Assembly: GCA_910586665.1 (NCBI GenBank)
Contig: CAJUIX010000001.1
Span: forward strand, 150,442 to 214,441
DNA length: 64,000 bases
Direction: 5' to 3'
Origin: an uncultured Duncaniella sp.
GTDB taxonomy: Bacteria > Bacteroidota > Bacteroidia > Bacteroidales > Muribaculaceae
Part shown: in pieces, positions 24,759 through 33,469 of the stretch
Layout of the letters: each line of letters begins with the position of its first letter
How positions within the stretch are numbered: the first letter of the stretch is position 1
Made by a program: the position numbers and the translations under genes
The notes under the pieces: generated by a model
The model's input: only the letters and a program-made list of their open reading frames with translations
Told to the model about the DNA's origin: nothing
Database searches by the model: none

Positions 24759-24941
24759 ATAGATAAGCTAATGTGTGGTAGCAAAGTTATATATTGGAAG
24801 GCTCCGCCGCAAGTATTTTGAGATTGATTACAATAGTTTTAGCTTTGTTGACATTTTTGGCCCCGAAATGGGGCTTTCGTGGTTCCCTTATATAATAATG
24901 AGGCAAGGAGGCCGTTTAATAGAAAGTATATGTTTCACCCG

Positions 24942-25976
24942 ATGACATCGAAAAAATCACCCTTCACAAGATACCGCAGCCTGCTTCTCACACTAGTCAT
25001 AGCCGTCGCCACGACAGCCTACGGCCAGGACTCGCCGGCTGCCTACAACTTTCTCAACCTCCCCTCCTCCACCCTCGCCTACGGCCTCGGAGGCATCAAC
25101 ATCACCGCTATCGAGGACGACCTCAACAGCATCGACCAAAATCCCGGACTCCTGGGGCCGGAGGTGGAGATGCAGCTGGGCTTCAACTACATGCGCTATG
25201 TCGGCGACAGCAACTTCGCGGGAGTGAAGTTCGGACGGCGCGCGGGGGAGCACGGCGCATGGGCCGCCGGAGTGCAGTATTTCGGCTACGGCACCATAAA
25301 GGGGGCCGACATCAACGGGGTGCTGACCGGGGAGTTCTCGCCAAAGGACATGGTGTTCAACGCCATGTATGCCCACGACATCAATGACCGCTGGCGCGGC
25401 GGCGCGAACATAAAGTTTATCTATTCGAGCTACGACGCCTACAGCGCTATGGCTCTCGCGACCGACCTCGGCGTCAATTACTACGACCCTGAGAGCAACC
25501 TCTCCTTCTCAGCCGTCGTTGCCAACCTCGGCGGCCAGGTGAAGCGATTCAACGAGCGTTACGACCGCCTGCCTGTCGACATCCGCCTCGGCCTGTCGAA
25601 GTCATTCGGCTCGCTGCCGATCACATGGTCGGTCACCGCGTGGAATCTCACCAAGTGGCACCTCCCCTTCTACGACAACGGCGACGGCGCCGAGGATGCC
25701 AAGCCCGAAATCAAGGACAGCTTCGGTTCCAACCTAATGCGCCACCTCATCTTTGCCGCCGACTTCATACCCAACGAGAAATTCCACGTCGGCATCGGCT
25801 ACAACTACAAGACACGCACCGACATGTCGACCTACAAGCGCAACTTCCTCTCCGGCTTCTCGGCCTGCGCGGGCATCAACGTGCGCAACTTCGGCATCGG
25901 GGTGGCCTTCTCGCAGCCCCACTCCGGCGCGACAACAATAATGCTCAACATTTCAACTAAACTATATGAGTTCTGA
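24942..25976 (+). CDS. porQ: Type IX secretion system protein PorQ
   Basis: The 344-residue protein has a signal peptide (SLLLTLVIAVATTAYGQ) and PorQ features: YNFLNLPSSTLAYGLGGINI, DDLNSIDQNPGLLGPE, and beta-strand-rich repeats through TWSVTAWNLTKWHLPF to the end. PorQ-type barrels work with PorU in the cell-surface attachment complex of the type IX system. I start at the ATG at 24942; the ATGs at 24930 and 24879 are alternatives. Its 3' end overlaps cmk by 11 nt, the common porQ-cmk order in Bacteroidales. Confidence 0.88.
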   Translation: MTSKKSPFTRYRSLLLTLVIAVATTAYGQDSPAAYNFLNLPSSTLAYGLGGINITAIEDDLNSIDQNPGLLGPEVEMQLGFNYMRYVGDSNFAGVKFGRRAGEHGAWAAGVQYFGYGTIKGADINGVLTGEFSPKDMVFNAMYAHDINDRWRGGANIKFIYSSYDAYSAMALATDLGVNYYDPESNLSFSAVVANLGGQVKRFNERYDRLPVDIRLGLSKSFGSLPITWSVTAWNLTKWHLPFYDNGDGAEDAKPEIKDSFGSNLMRHLIFAADFIPNEKFHVGIGYNYKTRTDMSTYKRNFLSGFSACAGINVRNFGIGVAFSQPHSGATTIMLNISTKLYEF

Positions 25977-26664
25977 AAAAATCATCATAGCCATTGACGG
26001 CTTCTCGTCGTCGGGCAAAAGCACTATGGCGCGCCGCCTGGCCAATACCATAGGCTACCGCTATATCGACTCAGGCGCAATGTATCGCGCAGTCACACTC
26101 TATGCCATGCGCCACGGTATGATCGGTGCCGGCGGCAGTGTGGACAGCGCCGCGCTAATCGCCGCACTCCCCGACATACACATCGACTTCAAGGTCGAGG
26201 GTGACGGACAGGTGACGATGCTCAACGGCGAGCCGGTCGAGAAGGAAATCAGGAGCCTCGAGGTGTCGAGCCATGTATCGCCCGTGGCCGCCATCCCGGA
26301 AGTGCGCCACGCATTAGTCAAGATGCAGCGCGAGATGGGAGAGTCGAAGGGAATCGTCATGGACGGACGCGACATCGGCACCGTGGTCTTCCCCGCGGCG
26401 GAGATGAAGGTGTTCTGCAACGCCGCCCCCGAGCGCCGCGCGCAGCGCCGCTTCAAGGAGCTGAGCGAGAAGGGTGCAGAGGTCAGCTATGAGGAAATCC
26501 TCGCCAACGTCAACGAGCGCGACCTCATCGACATGACGCGCAAGGAAAGCCCCCTGCGCCAGGCCGACGACGCAGTGCTGCTCGACAACTCCGAGATGAG
26601 CCTCGATGAGCAGAACGACTGGCTGATGAATCTCTACGACTCAATCACCGGCGCCAAAGCCTGA
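25966..26664 (+). CDS. cmk: Cytidylate kinase
   Basis: The 232-residue kinase has the P-loop IDGFSSSGKSTMARRLA, YIDSGAMYRAVTLYAMRHGM for CMP binding, MDGRDIGTVVFPAAEMKVF, and a C-terminal Arg/Asp lid segment (NERDLIDMTRKESPL). It phosphorylates CMP and dCMP. It overlaps porQ and is followed by ispH after 27 bp, so the three are probably one operon. Confidence 0.94.
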   Translation: MSSEKIIIAIDGFSSSGKSTMARRLANTIGYRYIDSGAMYRAVTLYAMRHGMIGAGGSVDSAALIAALPDIHIDFKVEGDGQVTMLNGEPVEKEIRSLEVSSHVSPVAAIPEVRHALVKMQREMGESKGIVMDGRDIGTVVFPAAEMKVFCNAAPERRAQRRFKELSEKGAEVSYEEILANVNERDLIDMTRKESPLRQADDAVLLDNSEMSLDEQNDWLMNLYDSITGAKA

Positions 26665-26691
26665 GCGCGCCCGACACAAAGCACCGAAAAA

Positions 26692-27576
26692 GTGGAAAAG
26701 ACTACCCCCGTAATAGAAATTGACGCCCGCTCCGGCTTCTGTCACGGAGTGGTGACGGCCATACGCAAGGCCGAGGAGGAGCTGGAGCGCAGCAGCGAGC
26801 CGCTCTATTGCCTCGGCGACATAGTCCATAACAGCGACGAGGTCGAGCGCCTCGAGCGCAAGGGACTCTCGACAATCACCCACGACGACCTGCGGCGACT
26901 CTCGTCGACGCGGGTGCTGCTGCGCGCCCACGGCGAGCCCCCGTCGACCTACGCCCTCGCCCGCGAGCGGGACATAGAGCTGGTCGACGCCACCTGCCCC
27001 GTGGTGCTCCGCCTCCAGCAGCGCATCAAGGAGACATATGACAACTCCTCGCCCCGCCCCCAGATAGTAATCTACGGCAAGGCGGGCCATGCCGAGGTCA
27101 ACGGGCTCGTCGGGCAGACCGAGGGGGAGGCAATAGTCGTGGAGAACGTCGACCAGCTATCGAAAATCGACTTCGACCGCGACATAGCCCTCTACTCGCA
27201 GACCACTATGCCCCTCGGAGGCTTCGCCGAGATGGTCGATGAAATCAAAAAGAGGATTTCAGATAATGTCAGCTTCAGTTACTACGACACAATCTGCCGT
27301 CAGGTGGCCAACCGCGTGGACCACCTGCGCGACTTCGCGCGGCGCCACGACGTGATTCTCTTCGTCGCCGGAGCCAAGAGCAGCAATGGCAAGGTGCTCT
27401 ACAACGAGTGCCGCAGCGTCAACAGCCGCTCCCACCTCGTCTCAAACCCGGCCGACTTCCGCGTCGAGTGGCTCGACGGCGCCACAAGCATTGGCATCTG
27501 CGGCGCCACCTCGACCCCGCGCTGGCTCATGGAGCAGGTGCGCGACACGGCTACCGCCGCCCTCGGGAAAGCATAA
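26692..27576 (+). CDS. ispH: 4-hydroxy-3-methylbut-2-enyl diphosphate reductase
   Basis: The 294-residue iron-sulfur enzyme catalyses the last step of the MEP isoprenoid pathway. The three cluster cysteines are Cys17 (SGFCHGVVTA), Cys102 (VDATCPVVLR) and Cys202 (DTICRQVANR), and the family motifs GDIVHNSDEV, RAHGEPP and GHAEVNGLVGQ are present. The start is GTG at 26692; no ATG fits. It is the third gene of the porQ-cmk-ispH run. Confidence 0.95.
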   Translation: MEKTTPVIEIDARSGFCHGVVTAIRKAEEELERSSEPLYCLGDIVHNSDEVERLERKGLSTITHDDLRRLSSTRVLLRAHGEPPSTYALARERDIELVDATCPVVLRLQQRIKETYDNSSPRPQIVIYGKAGHAEVNGLVGQTEGEAIVVENVDQLSKIDFDRDIALYSQTTMPLGGFAEMVDEIKKRISDNVSFSYYDTICRQVANRVDHLRDFARRHDVILFVAGAKSSNGKVLYNECRSVNSRSHLVSNPADFRVEWLDGATSIGICGATSTPRWLMEQVRDTATAALGKA

Positions 27577-27613
27577 TACATATATTATAGAAGTATTATT
27601 ATAGAAGCAGAGC

Positions 27614-28114
27614 ATGGATAATTTTGTAGCCATCGATGTGGAGACAGCCAATGCCGAGCCGTCGTCCATCTGCGCTATCGGCGCTGTCAAGGTGGTCGAC
27701 GGGTGTATCACCGACCGTTTCTACGAGCTTGTGAAGCCGGAGCCGGAGTATTACTTCCGCCACTTCACGCTCAACATCCACGGAATCGGACGGGAGGACA
27801 CCGAGAACGCACGAGTGTTCAGCGAAGTGTGGCGCGACCTGTCGGAGATGATAGGGCGCCTCCCGCTCGTGGCCCACAACAAGGCCTTCGACGAGCGCTG
27901 CATCCGCGCCGCCCACCGCGTCTACGGCATGGACTACCCCGACTACCCCTTCTTCTGCACCCTGTCGGCATCCAAGCGCCGCTTCCCGCGCACGCTGCTC
28001 AGCTCCTACTCGCTCCCATACGTCTGCGAGTTTCTCGGTATACCATTTTATAATCATCACGACGCGCTCGCCGATGCCGAGGGATGCGCGAAAATAGCTA
28101 TGACAATTTTATGA
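27614..28114 (+). CDS. DnaQ-like DEDDh 3'-5' exonuclease
   Basis: The 166-residue protein is a single exonuclease domain. FVAIDVETANAEPSSICAIG gives Asp8 and Glu10, HNKAFDERCI supplies the second Asp motif and HHDALADAEGCAKI supplies the His/Asp pair of the DEDDh site. There is no polymerase fusion. It may proofread or process nucleic acids; the substrate is not defined. Its TGA overlaps the ATG of the following lipoprotein gene (ATGA), so the two are translationally coupled. Confidence 0.88.
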   Translation: MDNFVAIDVETANAEPSSICAIGAVKVVDGCITDRFYELVKPEPEYYFRHFTLNIHGIGREDTENARVFSEVWRDLSEMIGRLPLVAHNKAFDERCIRAAHRVYGMDYPDYPFFCTLSASKRRFPRTLLSSYSLPYVCEFLGIPFYNHHDALADAEGCAKIAMTIL

Positions 28115-28458
28115 GACTGAAAAGCCGGATTCTCCCCCTCCTCACCGCGGCGGCGCTGAGCGCCCCGCTCCTTGGCGCTGTCAGCTCCTGCGGCGACGAC
28201 GGTCAAAACCCGCAGCAGCAGAAGGTATCCAAAAGAGTAAGAGACAAGAAGGCCTACGCCCTCGGCGGAGAGCACGCCAGGAAGCTGCTGGAGTATGCCG
28301 ATGACGAGGGACGAGTGCAGGACGGGCTGCTCGACACCCGCGCACGCATCAGCAATATCAATGCCAAGCTCGGCGCACAGTCGGCAGCCGACTACGAGCG
28401 CGGATTCACCGACTATGTCCGCAAAAACAATGACTCGCTCGCAAGAATAATTTTCTAA
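28111..28458 (+). CDS. Small predicted lipoprotein coupled to the exonuclease gene
   Basis: The 115-residue protein begins MRLKSRILPLLTAAALSAPL and has a lipobox ending SSC with Asp residues after it, a likely outer-membrane lipoprotein. The mature part is charged and helical (ALGGEHARKLLEYADDEGRV, then QSAADYERGFTDYVRKNNDS). I do not know the family. I place the start at the ATG at 28111, which overlaps the exonuclease stop; an upstream GTG-free frame extends inside the exonuclease gene and is unlikely. Confidence 0.65.
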   Translation: MRLKSRILPLLTAAALSAPLLGAVSSCGDDGQNPQQQKVSKRVRDKKAYALGGEHARKLLEYADDEGRVQDGLLDTRARISNINAKLGAQSAADYERGFTDYVRKNNDSLARIIF

Positions 28459-28546
28459 AATTTATTTAACATTAGTTAACCTGCGGCGAGCGGGCATTTT
28501 TACTCTATTTAATATAAGGCGGCTTGCATCTCTCCCAATAGTTGTA

Positions 28547-28554
28547 TAATTTTG
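28547..28554 (+). promoter_or_regulatory. -7 element for thrC
   Basis: TAATTTTG matches TAnnTTTG, and a TTG at 28524-28526 sits 20 nt upstream as a -33 half-match. The predicted thrC leader is about 22 nt. Confidence 0.5.
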
Positions 28555-28582
28555 CTCAACGCTTTTTTTCACACACACTCAG

Positions 28583-29899
28583 ATGCAATTCTACAGCACA
28601 AACGGACAATGCAGACATGCTTCACTCGAAGAAGCTGTGATGACCGGCCTTGCGCCTGACGGCGGACTCTATATGCCCGAGAGAATCCCGGTCATACCGC
28701 GTGCATTTTTCAAGAACATAGGCGAGATGTCGGTGAGCGACATTGCCTATATCGTCGCGACCACCGCGCTTGGAGATGACATAGAAGCATCGGAACTGAA
28801 GCAGATTGTCCTCGATACATTCTCATTCGACATACCACTGCGAAGGGTCGGCGCAGACAATATCTACGCGCTCGAACTCTTCCACGGCCCGACACTGGCC
28901 TTCAAGGATGTCGGCGCACGCTTCCTCGCGCGCATCATAAGCCACTTCTCGCGTCCGCACCACGAGGAGGTCAATGTCCTCGTGGCCACGTCGGGAGACT
29001 CGGGAGGCGCCGTGGCTACGGGCTTCCACAAAGTCCCCGGCGTGCGGGTGTTCGTCCTCTATCCCGAGCGCGGGCTCTCGGCCATGCAGCGCCACCAGTT
29101 CACATCGCTCGGCGACAACGTCTACCCTATCGAAATCATGGGTAACTTCGACGACTGCCAGCGTGTGGTCAAGGAAGCATTCGTCGACAAGGAGCTTCGC
29201 GAGATGATGCACATCACCTCCGCTAACTCAATCAACGTCTGCCGCCTCATCCCGCAGATGTTCTACTACTTCTACGGCTACAGCCAGCTGCTCCACCTGG
29301 GCAACAGTGTCGATGACGGAGCGGTCATATCCGTCCCATGCGGCAACCTTGGCAACCTCACCGCAGGCGTGCTTGCCAAGAAGATGGGACTGCCGGTCAA
29401 GCGCTTCGTGGCAGCCAACAACGCCAACTCGACATTCGCCGACTATCTCGCAAGCGGAGTGTTCACCCCGCGGCCGCCTCGCAGGACTATGGCATGTGCG
29501 ATGGATGTCGGCAATCCCTCGAACTTCGCACGCATCCATGACCTCTACGAGGGTTCACATGAGGCTATCAGCCATGACATGCACGGCTACTCCCTCTCCG
29601 ACGAGGCAATAGCCTCGGAGATGAGAAGGGTCTACGAGAGCGAGGGCTACATAATGGACCCCCACGGAGCGTCGGCCTACTGTGCGCTCAGGCGCGACCT
29701 CGCCCCTGAGGAAACAGGCATATTCATGGCTACCGCCCACCCGGTAAAGTTCGCAAAGACGGTCGAGGAAGTCACAGGCACCTGTCTGAAAGCCGACGTA
29801 GAGAGCGTATATCCTAAAAATATAAGCGAGCACCACGAGACCCCGCGGATTACCCCGTCGCTCCCCGCGTTGAAAAAATTTTTGCTTTCAGCAACCTAA
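28583..29899 (+). CDS. thrC: Threonine synthase
   Basis: The 438-residue PLP enzyme converts O-phospho-L-homoserine to threonine. PLP Lys108 lies in HGPTLAFKDVGARF and the glycine-rich phosphate loop in SVPCGNLGNLTAG. The N-terminal MQFYSTNGQCRHASLEEAVM with APDGGLYMPE is the ThrC signature. thrA and thrB are not adjacent in this window. The spacer upstream carries its own promoter. Confidence 0.94.
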   Translation: MQFYSTNGQCRHASLEEAVMTGLAPDGGLYMPERIPVIPRAFFKNIGEMSVSDIAYIVATTALGDDIEASELKQIVLDTFSFDIPLRRVGADNIYALELFHGPTLAFKDVGARFLARIISHFSRPHHEEVNVLVATSGDSGGAVATGFHKVPGVRVFVLYPERGLSAMQRHQFTSLGDNVYPIEIMGNFDDCQRVVKEAFVDKELREMMHITSANSINVCRLIPQMFYYFYGYSQLLHLGNSVDDGAVISVPCGNLGNLTAGVLAKKMGLPVKRFVAANNANSTFADYLASGVFTPRPPRRTMACAMDVGNPSNFARIHDLYEGSHEAISHDMHGYSLSDEAIASEMRRVYESEGYIMDPHGASAYCALRRDLAPEETGIFMATAHPVKFAKTVEEVTGTCLKADVESVYPKNISEHHETPRITPSLPALKKFLLSAT

Positions 29900-29915
29900 A
29901 TTGATACTTTTTTGT

Positions 29916-29923
29916 TAAATTTG
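29916..29923 (+). promoter_or_regulatory. -7 element for the gene at 30000
   Basis: TAAATTTG is a full -7 match and would start transcription near 29929, leaving a leader of about 70 nt. The leader contains inverted GCCGGC/GCCGGC-like GC blocks. Confidence 0.4.
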
Positions 29924-29999
29924 CGATATGACTTGCACGGCAGGCGGCCGCAGAGACGGCCACAGCCGGCAATACTAACCCTTAAAACACTATCCACCA

Positions 30000-30368
30000 A
30001 TGGCTTCTAACAAGCGACTACTCAAAAAAGAGATACGCATGATCTGCGGCTCGCTCGCAGGCGAATGTGTAATCGCCAAACTCACCGTCCCCGGCATCAA
30101 TTCTGAAAAAATCAACCAGATTATATATGAGATTGCCGGACTTCAGGAAAACGCCCTCAAGCGCGTGAGCTTCGACTTCCCCCAGTCGCCCAAATCCTTC
30201 GGAACCCCCGGAGAATACCGCAAGGCACGCAGAGCATATTTCAATGCCGGCTACGGCAAGCTCAAAGATGAGTTCAACGCCCACGTCGAGACCATCGTCA
30301 AGAAGATGAACGCCGAACTCCCCCAGGAGCAGAAGGAGGCCAACAAGGCTGCCGCCAAATCAGAATAA
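30000..30368 (+). CDS. Conserved-looking hypothetical protein, 122 aa
   Basis: I do not recognise the family. The protein is basic and helical, with a compact core: MASNKRLLKKEIRMICGSLA, CVIAKLTVPGINSEKINQII, then PGEYRKARRAYFNAGYGKLK and an Ala/Lys-rich tail ending KANKAAAKSE-like. The pattern suggests a soluble cytoplasmic protein. It stands before the PlsC-like gene with 47 bp between, on the same strand. Confidence 0.6.
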   Translation: MASNKRLLKKEIRMICGSLAGECVIAKLTVPGINSEKINQIIYEIAGLQENALKRVSFDFPQSPKSFGTPGEYRKARRAYFNAGYGKLKDEFNAHVETIVKKMNAELPQEQKEANKAAAKSE

Positions 30369-30415
30369 GCATCCGCGATACCCGCTTTTAAGAAGATACA
30401 AACGATCATACGGCC

Positions 30416-30952
30416 ATGTCACTGAGCAGAATGATACTGAAACTCTTCGGCTGGAAGGTGGAGTGCAGCGTCCCCGATTATCCCAAGTGCATAATCTGCG
30501 TGGCGCCCCACACCTCCAACTGGGACTTCGTGCTCGGCAAACTGGCCTACTGGTCGCTCGGGCGCAAAGCCGGTTTCCTCATCAAGGAAAGCTGGTTTTT
30601 CTTCCCGATGAACCTACTTTTCAAAGCGCTGGGGGGCATCCCCGTCCCCCGGCGCCGCGGATCGTCCCTCTCGGAGATACTGATAGCCAAGTTCAAGGCC
30701 AGCGACCATATGAGCCTCGCCATAACCCCGGAGGGCACGCGCGCGAGGGTCAGCGAATGGCGCACAGGCTTCCTCCACATAGCCTACGAGGCCGGAGTCC
30801 CAATCGTCCTCGGGGCGATTGACGCCGCCAACAAGCTCATACATCTCGAAAAGACCTACCACCCCACCGGCGACATGGACGCCGACATGAGGGCCATCAA
30901 GAAATATTACAGCAACTTCCGGGGAATCATCCCCGAAAATTTCACCACCTGA
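30416..30952 (+). CDS. 1-acyl-sn-glycerol-3-phosphate acyltransferase-like (PlsC/LPLAT family)
   Basis: The 178-residue protein has the catalytic HX4D box APHTSNWDF (His32, Asp37) and the substrate-binding EGTR at 106-109, with the phosphate-site FKALGGIPVPRRRG between them. It is short, like the Bacteroidota LPLAT group, and lacks an obvious long membrane domain. Lysophosphatidate or another lysolipid could be the acceptor. It precedes the amidase gene by 11 bp and is probably cotranscribed with it. Confidence 0.85.
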   Translation: MSLSRMILKLFGWKVECSVPDYPKCIICVAPHTSNWDFVLGKLAYWSLGRKAGFLIKESWFFFPMNLLFKALGGIPVPRRRGSSLSEILIAKFKASDHMSLAITPEGTRARVSEWRTGFLHIAYEAGVPIVLGAIDAANKLIHLEKTYHPTGDMDADMRAIKKYYSNFRGIIPENFTT

Positions 30953-30963
30953 CCACAGAAGGA

Positions 30964-31761
30964 ATGAAAATCTGCGCAATCCCCTTCGACATAGCCTATG
31001 CCGATGTCGAGAACAATCTCATCTCAGCTGCGCACCAGCTCAACCAAGTGGAGCCCGATACCGACATCGTGGTTCTGCCCGAGCTGTTCACGACTTCATT
31101 CATTCCCGACCTCAAGACCGTTGCCGCCGTTGCCGAAAGCAACTCGGGCCACACGGTCGAGAGCATCAAGCGCTGGGCACAGTATTTCGGATTTGCGATA
31201 GCCGGAAGTTTCCTTGCCACAGACGGCGACGGACACTATTACAACCGGGCTTTCTTCATAGAACCTGCCGGCGATGTCACCTTCGCCGACAAACGCCACC
31301 TCTTCCCTCTATCGTCGGAAAACACAACCTACACTCCGGCGAGCGAACTGCCCCCTACCATCCGCTACCGCGGCTGGAACATCAAAATCATTGTCTGCTA
31401 TGATTTGCGTTTCCCCGTGTGGACACGCAATAATCCTGACCAACTCTACGACCTGCTCCTTGTACCATCCAACTGGCCGATTTCCCGTGTCAAGCCTTAC
31501 AAGCTTCTGCTGAGCGCCCGCGCTGTCGAGAACCAGATTTACACCGTCGGGTGCAACCGCACCGGGACTGACAAATATGGCGACTACCCAACCGGGATGT
31601 CCTCTATCTTTGACAATCTCGGAGAAGACATACGCGAAACCCGCCGAAACGGCCACATCTACGCACTGCTTGACCTCAGAAACCTTAAAGAAGGACGCGA
31701 GCGCTTCCCCGCGTATCGCTCCACCGACCGATTCACCATCGACCTGACCGACACCCGATAA
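30964..31761 (+). CDS. Nitrilase-superfamily amidohydrolase (omega-amidase-like)
   Basis: The 265-residue carbon-nitrogen hydrolase has the catalytic triad Glu40 (VVLPELFTTSF), Lys110 (FADKRHLFPLS) and Cys145 (IKIIVCYDLRFPVW). The arrangement is most like YafV/Nit2 omega-amidases, which hydrolyse alpha-ketoglutaramate, but the substrate cannot be fixed from sequence. It ends before a region with a small ORF under its own promoter. Confidence 0.85.
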   Translation: MKICAIPFDIAYADVENNLISAAHQLNQVEPDTDIVVLPELFTTSFIPDLKTVAAVAESNSGHTVESIKRWAQYFGFAIAGSFLATDGDGHYYNRAFFIEPAGDVTFADKRHLFPLSSENTTYTPASELPPTIRYRGWNIKIIVCYDLRFPVWTRNNPDQLYDLLLVPSNWPISRVKPYKLLLSARAVENQIYTVGCNRTGTDKYGDYPTGMSSIFDNLGEDIRETRRNGHIYALLDLRNLKEGRERFPAYRSTDRFTIDLTDTR

Positions 31762-31892
31762 GACAAAAATAGTTTTTCAAAACGAATCGCCGACTTATCG
31801 TCACAACGCCTCGCCGACCCGACATGTCTCTTGAAAATTACCCCGCACAGTTCCGATTTATGCCAAAAAACAACCTTTTTTAATTTTTTCAT

Positions 31893-31961
31893 TAAATTTG
31901 GCACTTCTTGGCTGAACCTTTTTAGCTTTTATACGTTATATATTATGTAACATCTAACGTA
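31893..31961 (+). promoter_or_regulatory. Promoter and leader hairpin of the 48-codon ORF
   Basis: TAAATTTG at 31893-31900 is a -7 match. In the predicted leader TACGTTA (31932-31938) and TAACGTA (31955-31961) form a perfect 7-bp inverted repeat with a 16-nt loop. Confidence 0.45.
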
Positions 31962-31975
31962 AAACCTTATACACA

Positions 31976-32122
31976 ATGGAAACTAAAGATAAATTCAGCA
32001 CGGCTCACGATGACTTTTTCGGCAACGTAGTAGGAACAATCGTAAAGACCCTCAAAACTGTCGCCCCGAAATCCGGCACGGATTTTGTAGCGGAATGGTC
32101 TATTCCCACTCCCCGTCCGTAA
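31976..32122 (+). CDS. Small ORF of 48 codons, unknown function
   Basis: ATG at 31976 to TAA at 32120-32122 encodes METKDKFSTAHDDFFGNVVG and then a basic amphipathic stretch TIVKTLKTVAPKSG, ending in a proline-rich tail SIPTPRP. There is a promoter-like element 76 nt upstream and a strong terminator 150 nt downstream. No signal peptide is seen. The composition is like coding DNA, but no homologue is known to me, so a real small protein is likely but unproven. No other gene is seen in 31762-32335. Confidence 0.5.
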   Translation: METKDKFSTAHDDFFGNVVGTIVKTLKTVAPKSGTDFVAEWSIPTPRP

Positions 32123-32270
32123 AAAGATGCTATTTTTTCAGACATTGCCCTCCTCAATGCCTCTACAGACCAAAAGTTAAAGAACACCGACCCGCCCCCC
32201 TGACATTCTCCCGCTTATTTCTGAATAACCACAGAGACTCATTCTTCTCCCCTCTTACAGAATAAGATAC

Positions 32271-32313
32271 AATGTCACCGCATCGCCTCGGAGCAATGCG
32301 GTGACATTTTTTT
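32271..32313 (+). terminator. Rho-independent terminator for the small ORF
   Basis: AATGTCACCGCAT (32271-32283) pairs perfectly with ATGCGGTGACATT (32296-32308), followed by TTTTT. The orientation fits plus-strand transcription. Confidence 0.85.
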
Positions 32314-32335
32314 CGTTACGACCGGCGCCTTGATT

Positions 32336-32767
32336 TCATGAATCAAGCTCGTCGTCCTCGTCATCAAGGAAGTCAAAGTCCCAACCGTCGGACATCGACT
32401 CGGTGAACTCCGCAAGCTCGCGCCCCTCGCGCTTGGTGGGGCGGCCGAGACCCTTGCGGCGGTCGATGAAGCCGGAAATCTTGACCACTTCGAGGAGGTC
32501 GAGCTCGCTCTTGGGAGTGATATTCTCCATGTAATCGGCGACGAGCTTCGCGCCGAGGCGGTTCTGCGTCAGCGCAAGCACCCTGAATGAATAGGTCACC
32601 GGGGGCTTGCGGACATTGACCACGTCGCCAACCTTGACAGTGCGCGAGGGCTTGGCAACTACGTTACCTATGTAGACGCGCCCCTTCTTGCAGGCCTCGG
32701 TGGCGACTGTGCGGGTCTTGAACACCCGCATGGCCCAAAGCCATTTGTCAACTCTTACTTCGTTCAT
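32336..32767 (-). CDS. S4-domain RNA-binding protein (Hsp15/HslR-like)
   Basis: The 143-residue protein starts MNEVRVDKWLWAMRVFKTRT, the classic S4 pattern, and continues with ACKKGRVYIGNVVAKPSRTV and GDVVNVRKP. Hsp15-type proteins bind the 50S subunit carrying stalled nascent chains. The C-terminal 45 residues are charged and end in an acidic run of Asp and Glu. It follows pth by 9 bp on the same strand, so the two form a ribosome-rescue-themed unit. Confidence 0.85.
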   Translation of the reverse strand: MNEVRVDKWLWAMRVFKTRTVATEACKKGRVYIGNVVAKPSRTVKVGDVVNVRKPPVTYSFRVLALTQNRLGAKLVADYMENITPKSELDLLEVVKISGFIDRRKGLGRPTKREGRELAEFTESMSDGWDFDFLDDEDDELDS

Positions 32768-32776
32768 AGGACTACA

Positions 32777-33340
32777 CTACTTATTATTATAGGTGTTCAT
32801 AGCTGTCTGGATACCGGCGAGACAGAAAGTCTTGACGGCGTCGACCGCAAGCTCTATGCGGGCGCCCATAGCCTTCTCCTCATCATCGGTAAAACGGCCG
32901 AGCACATAATCAATCTGCGTGCCGCGGGGGAAGTCGTTGCCGATGCCGAATTTGAGACGCGGATAATCCTGCGTCCCGAGCATCTGGGCTATGTTCTTCA
33001 ACCCGTTGTGGCCGGCGTCGCTACCGCGGGGCTTGATGCGGATAGCCCCGAAGGGGAGCGCGCAGTCATCGACGAGGATGAGTATGTTTTCATTCTCGAT
33101 GCCCTCCTTCTCCTTCCAGTAGCGGACGGCGTTGCCGGAGAGGTTCATGTAGGTGGACGGTTTGAGGACCACGAGCTGGGCATTTTTGACCCTCATGCGG
33201 GCTATGTCGCCATAGCGCTCGGTGGAAAAAGTCGCACCCGCGCTCTCGGCGAGCGCGTCGGCGATTCTGAACCCCGCGTTGTGGCGGGTAGCGGCATATT
33301 CGGAGCCGATGTTTCCAAGACCGACAATCAGATATTTCAT
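32777..33340 (-). CDS. pth: Peptidyl-tRNA hydrolase
   Basis: The 187-residue enzyme releases tRNA from peptidyl-tRNA. MKYLIVGLGNIGSEYAATRH is the N-terminal signature with catalytic His20, and PSTYMNLSGNAV, LVDDCALPFGAIRIKPRGSD and GHNGLKNI complete the active-site set. It lies downstream of rplY behind a terminator-like hairpin and directly upstream of the S4 protein gene. Confidence 0.95.
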   Translation of the reverse strand: MKYLIVGLGNIGSEYAATRHNAGFRIADALAESAGATFSTERYGDIARMRVKNAQLVVLKPSTYMNLSGNAVRYWKEKEGIENENILILVDDCALPFGAIRIKPRGSDAGHNGLKNIAQMLGTQDYPRLKFGIGNDFPRGTQIDYVLGRFTDDEEKAMGARIELAVDAVKTFCLAGIQTAMNTYNNK

Positions 33341-33375
33341 TATTCAGCTTTACATATAGGGTTACATAATAAAAA

Positions 33376-33424
33376 CAACAGATTTTCCCATTGTTCAACG
33401 AAGAATCCAAGAGAAAATCTGTTG
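33376..33424 (-). terminator. Hairpin terminator or attenuator after rplY
   Basis: CAACAGATTTTC at 33376-33387 and GAAAATCTGTTG at 33413-33424 pair perfectly with a 25-nt loop. On the minus strand TTTTTATT follows. It would end or reduce rplY transcription before pth. Confidence 0.6.
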
Positions 33425-33469
33425 CTATAGCGGCTTTGCGCGTTAAGCGCGGAGCGCGGCCCGGATATA

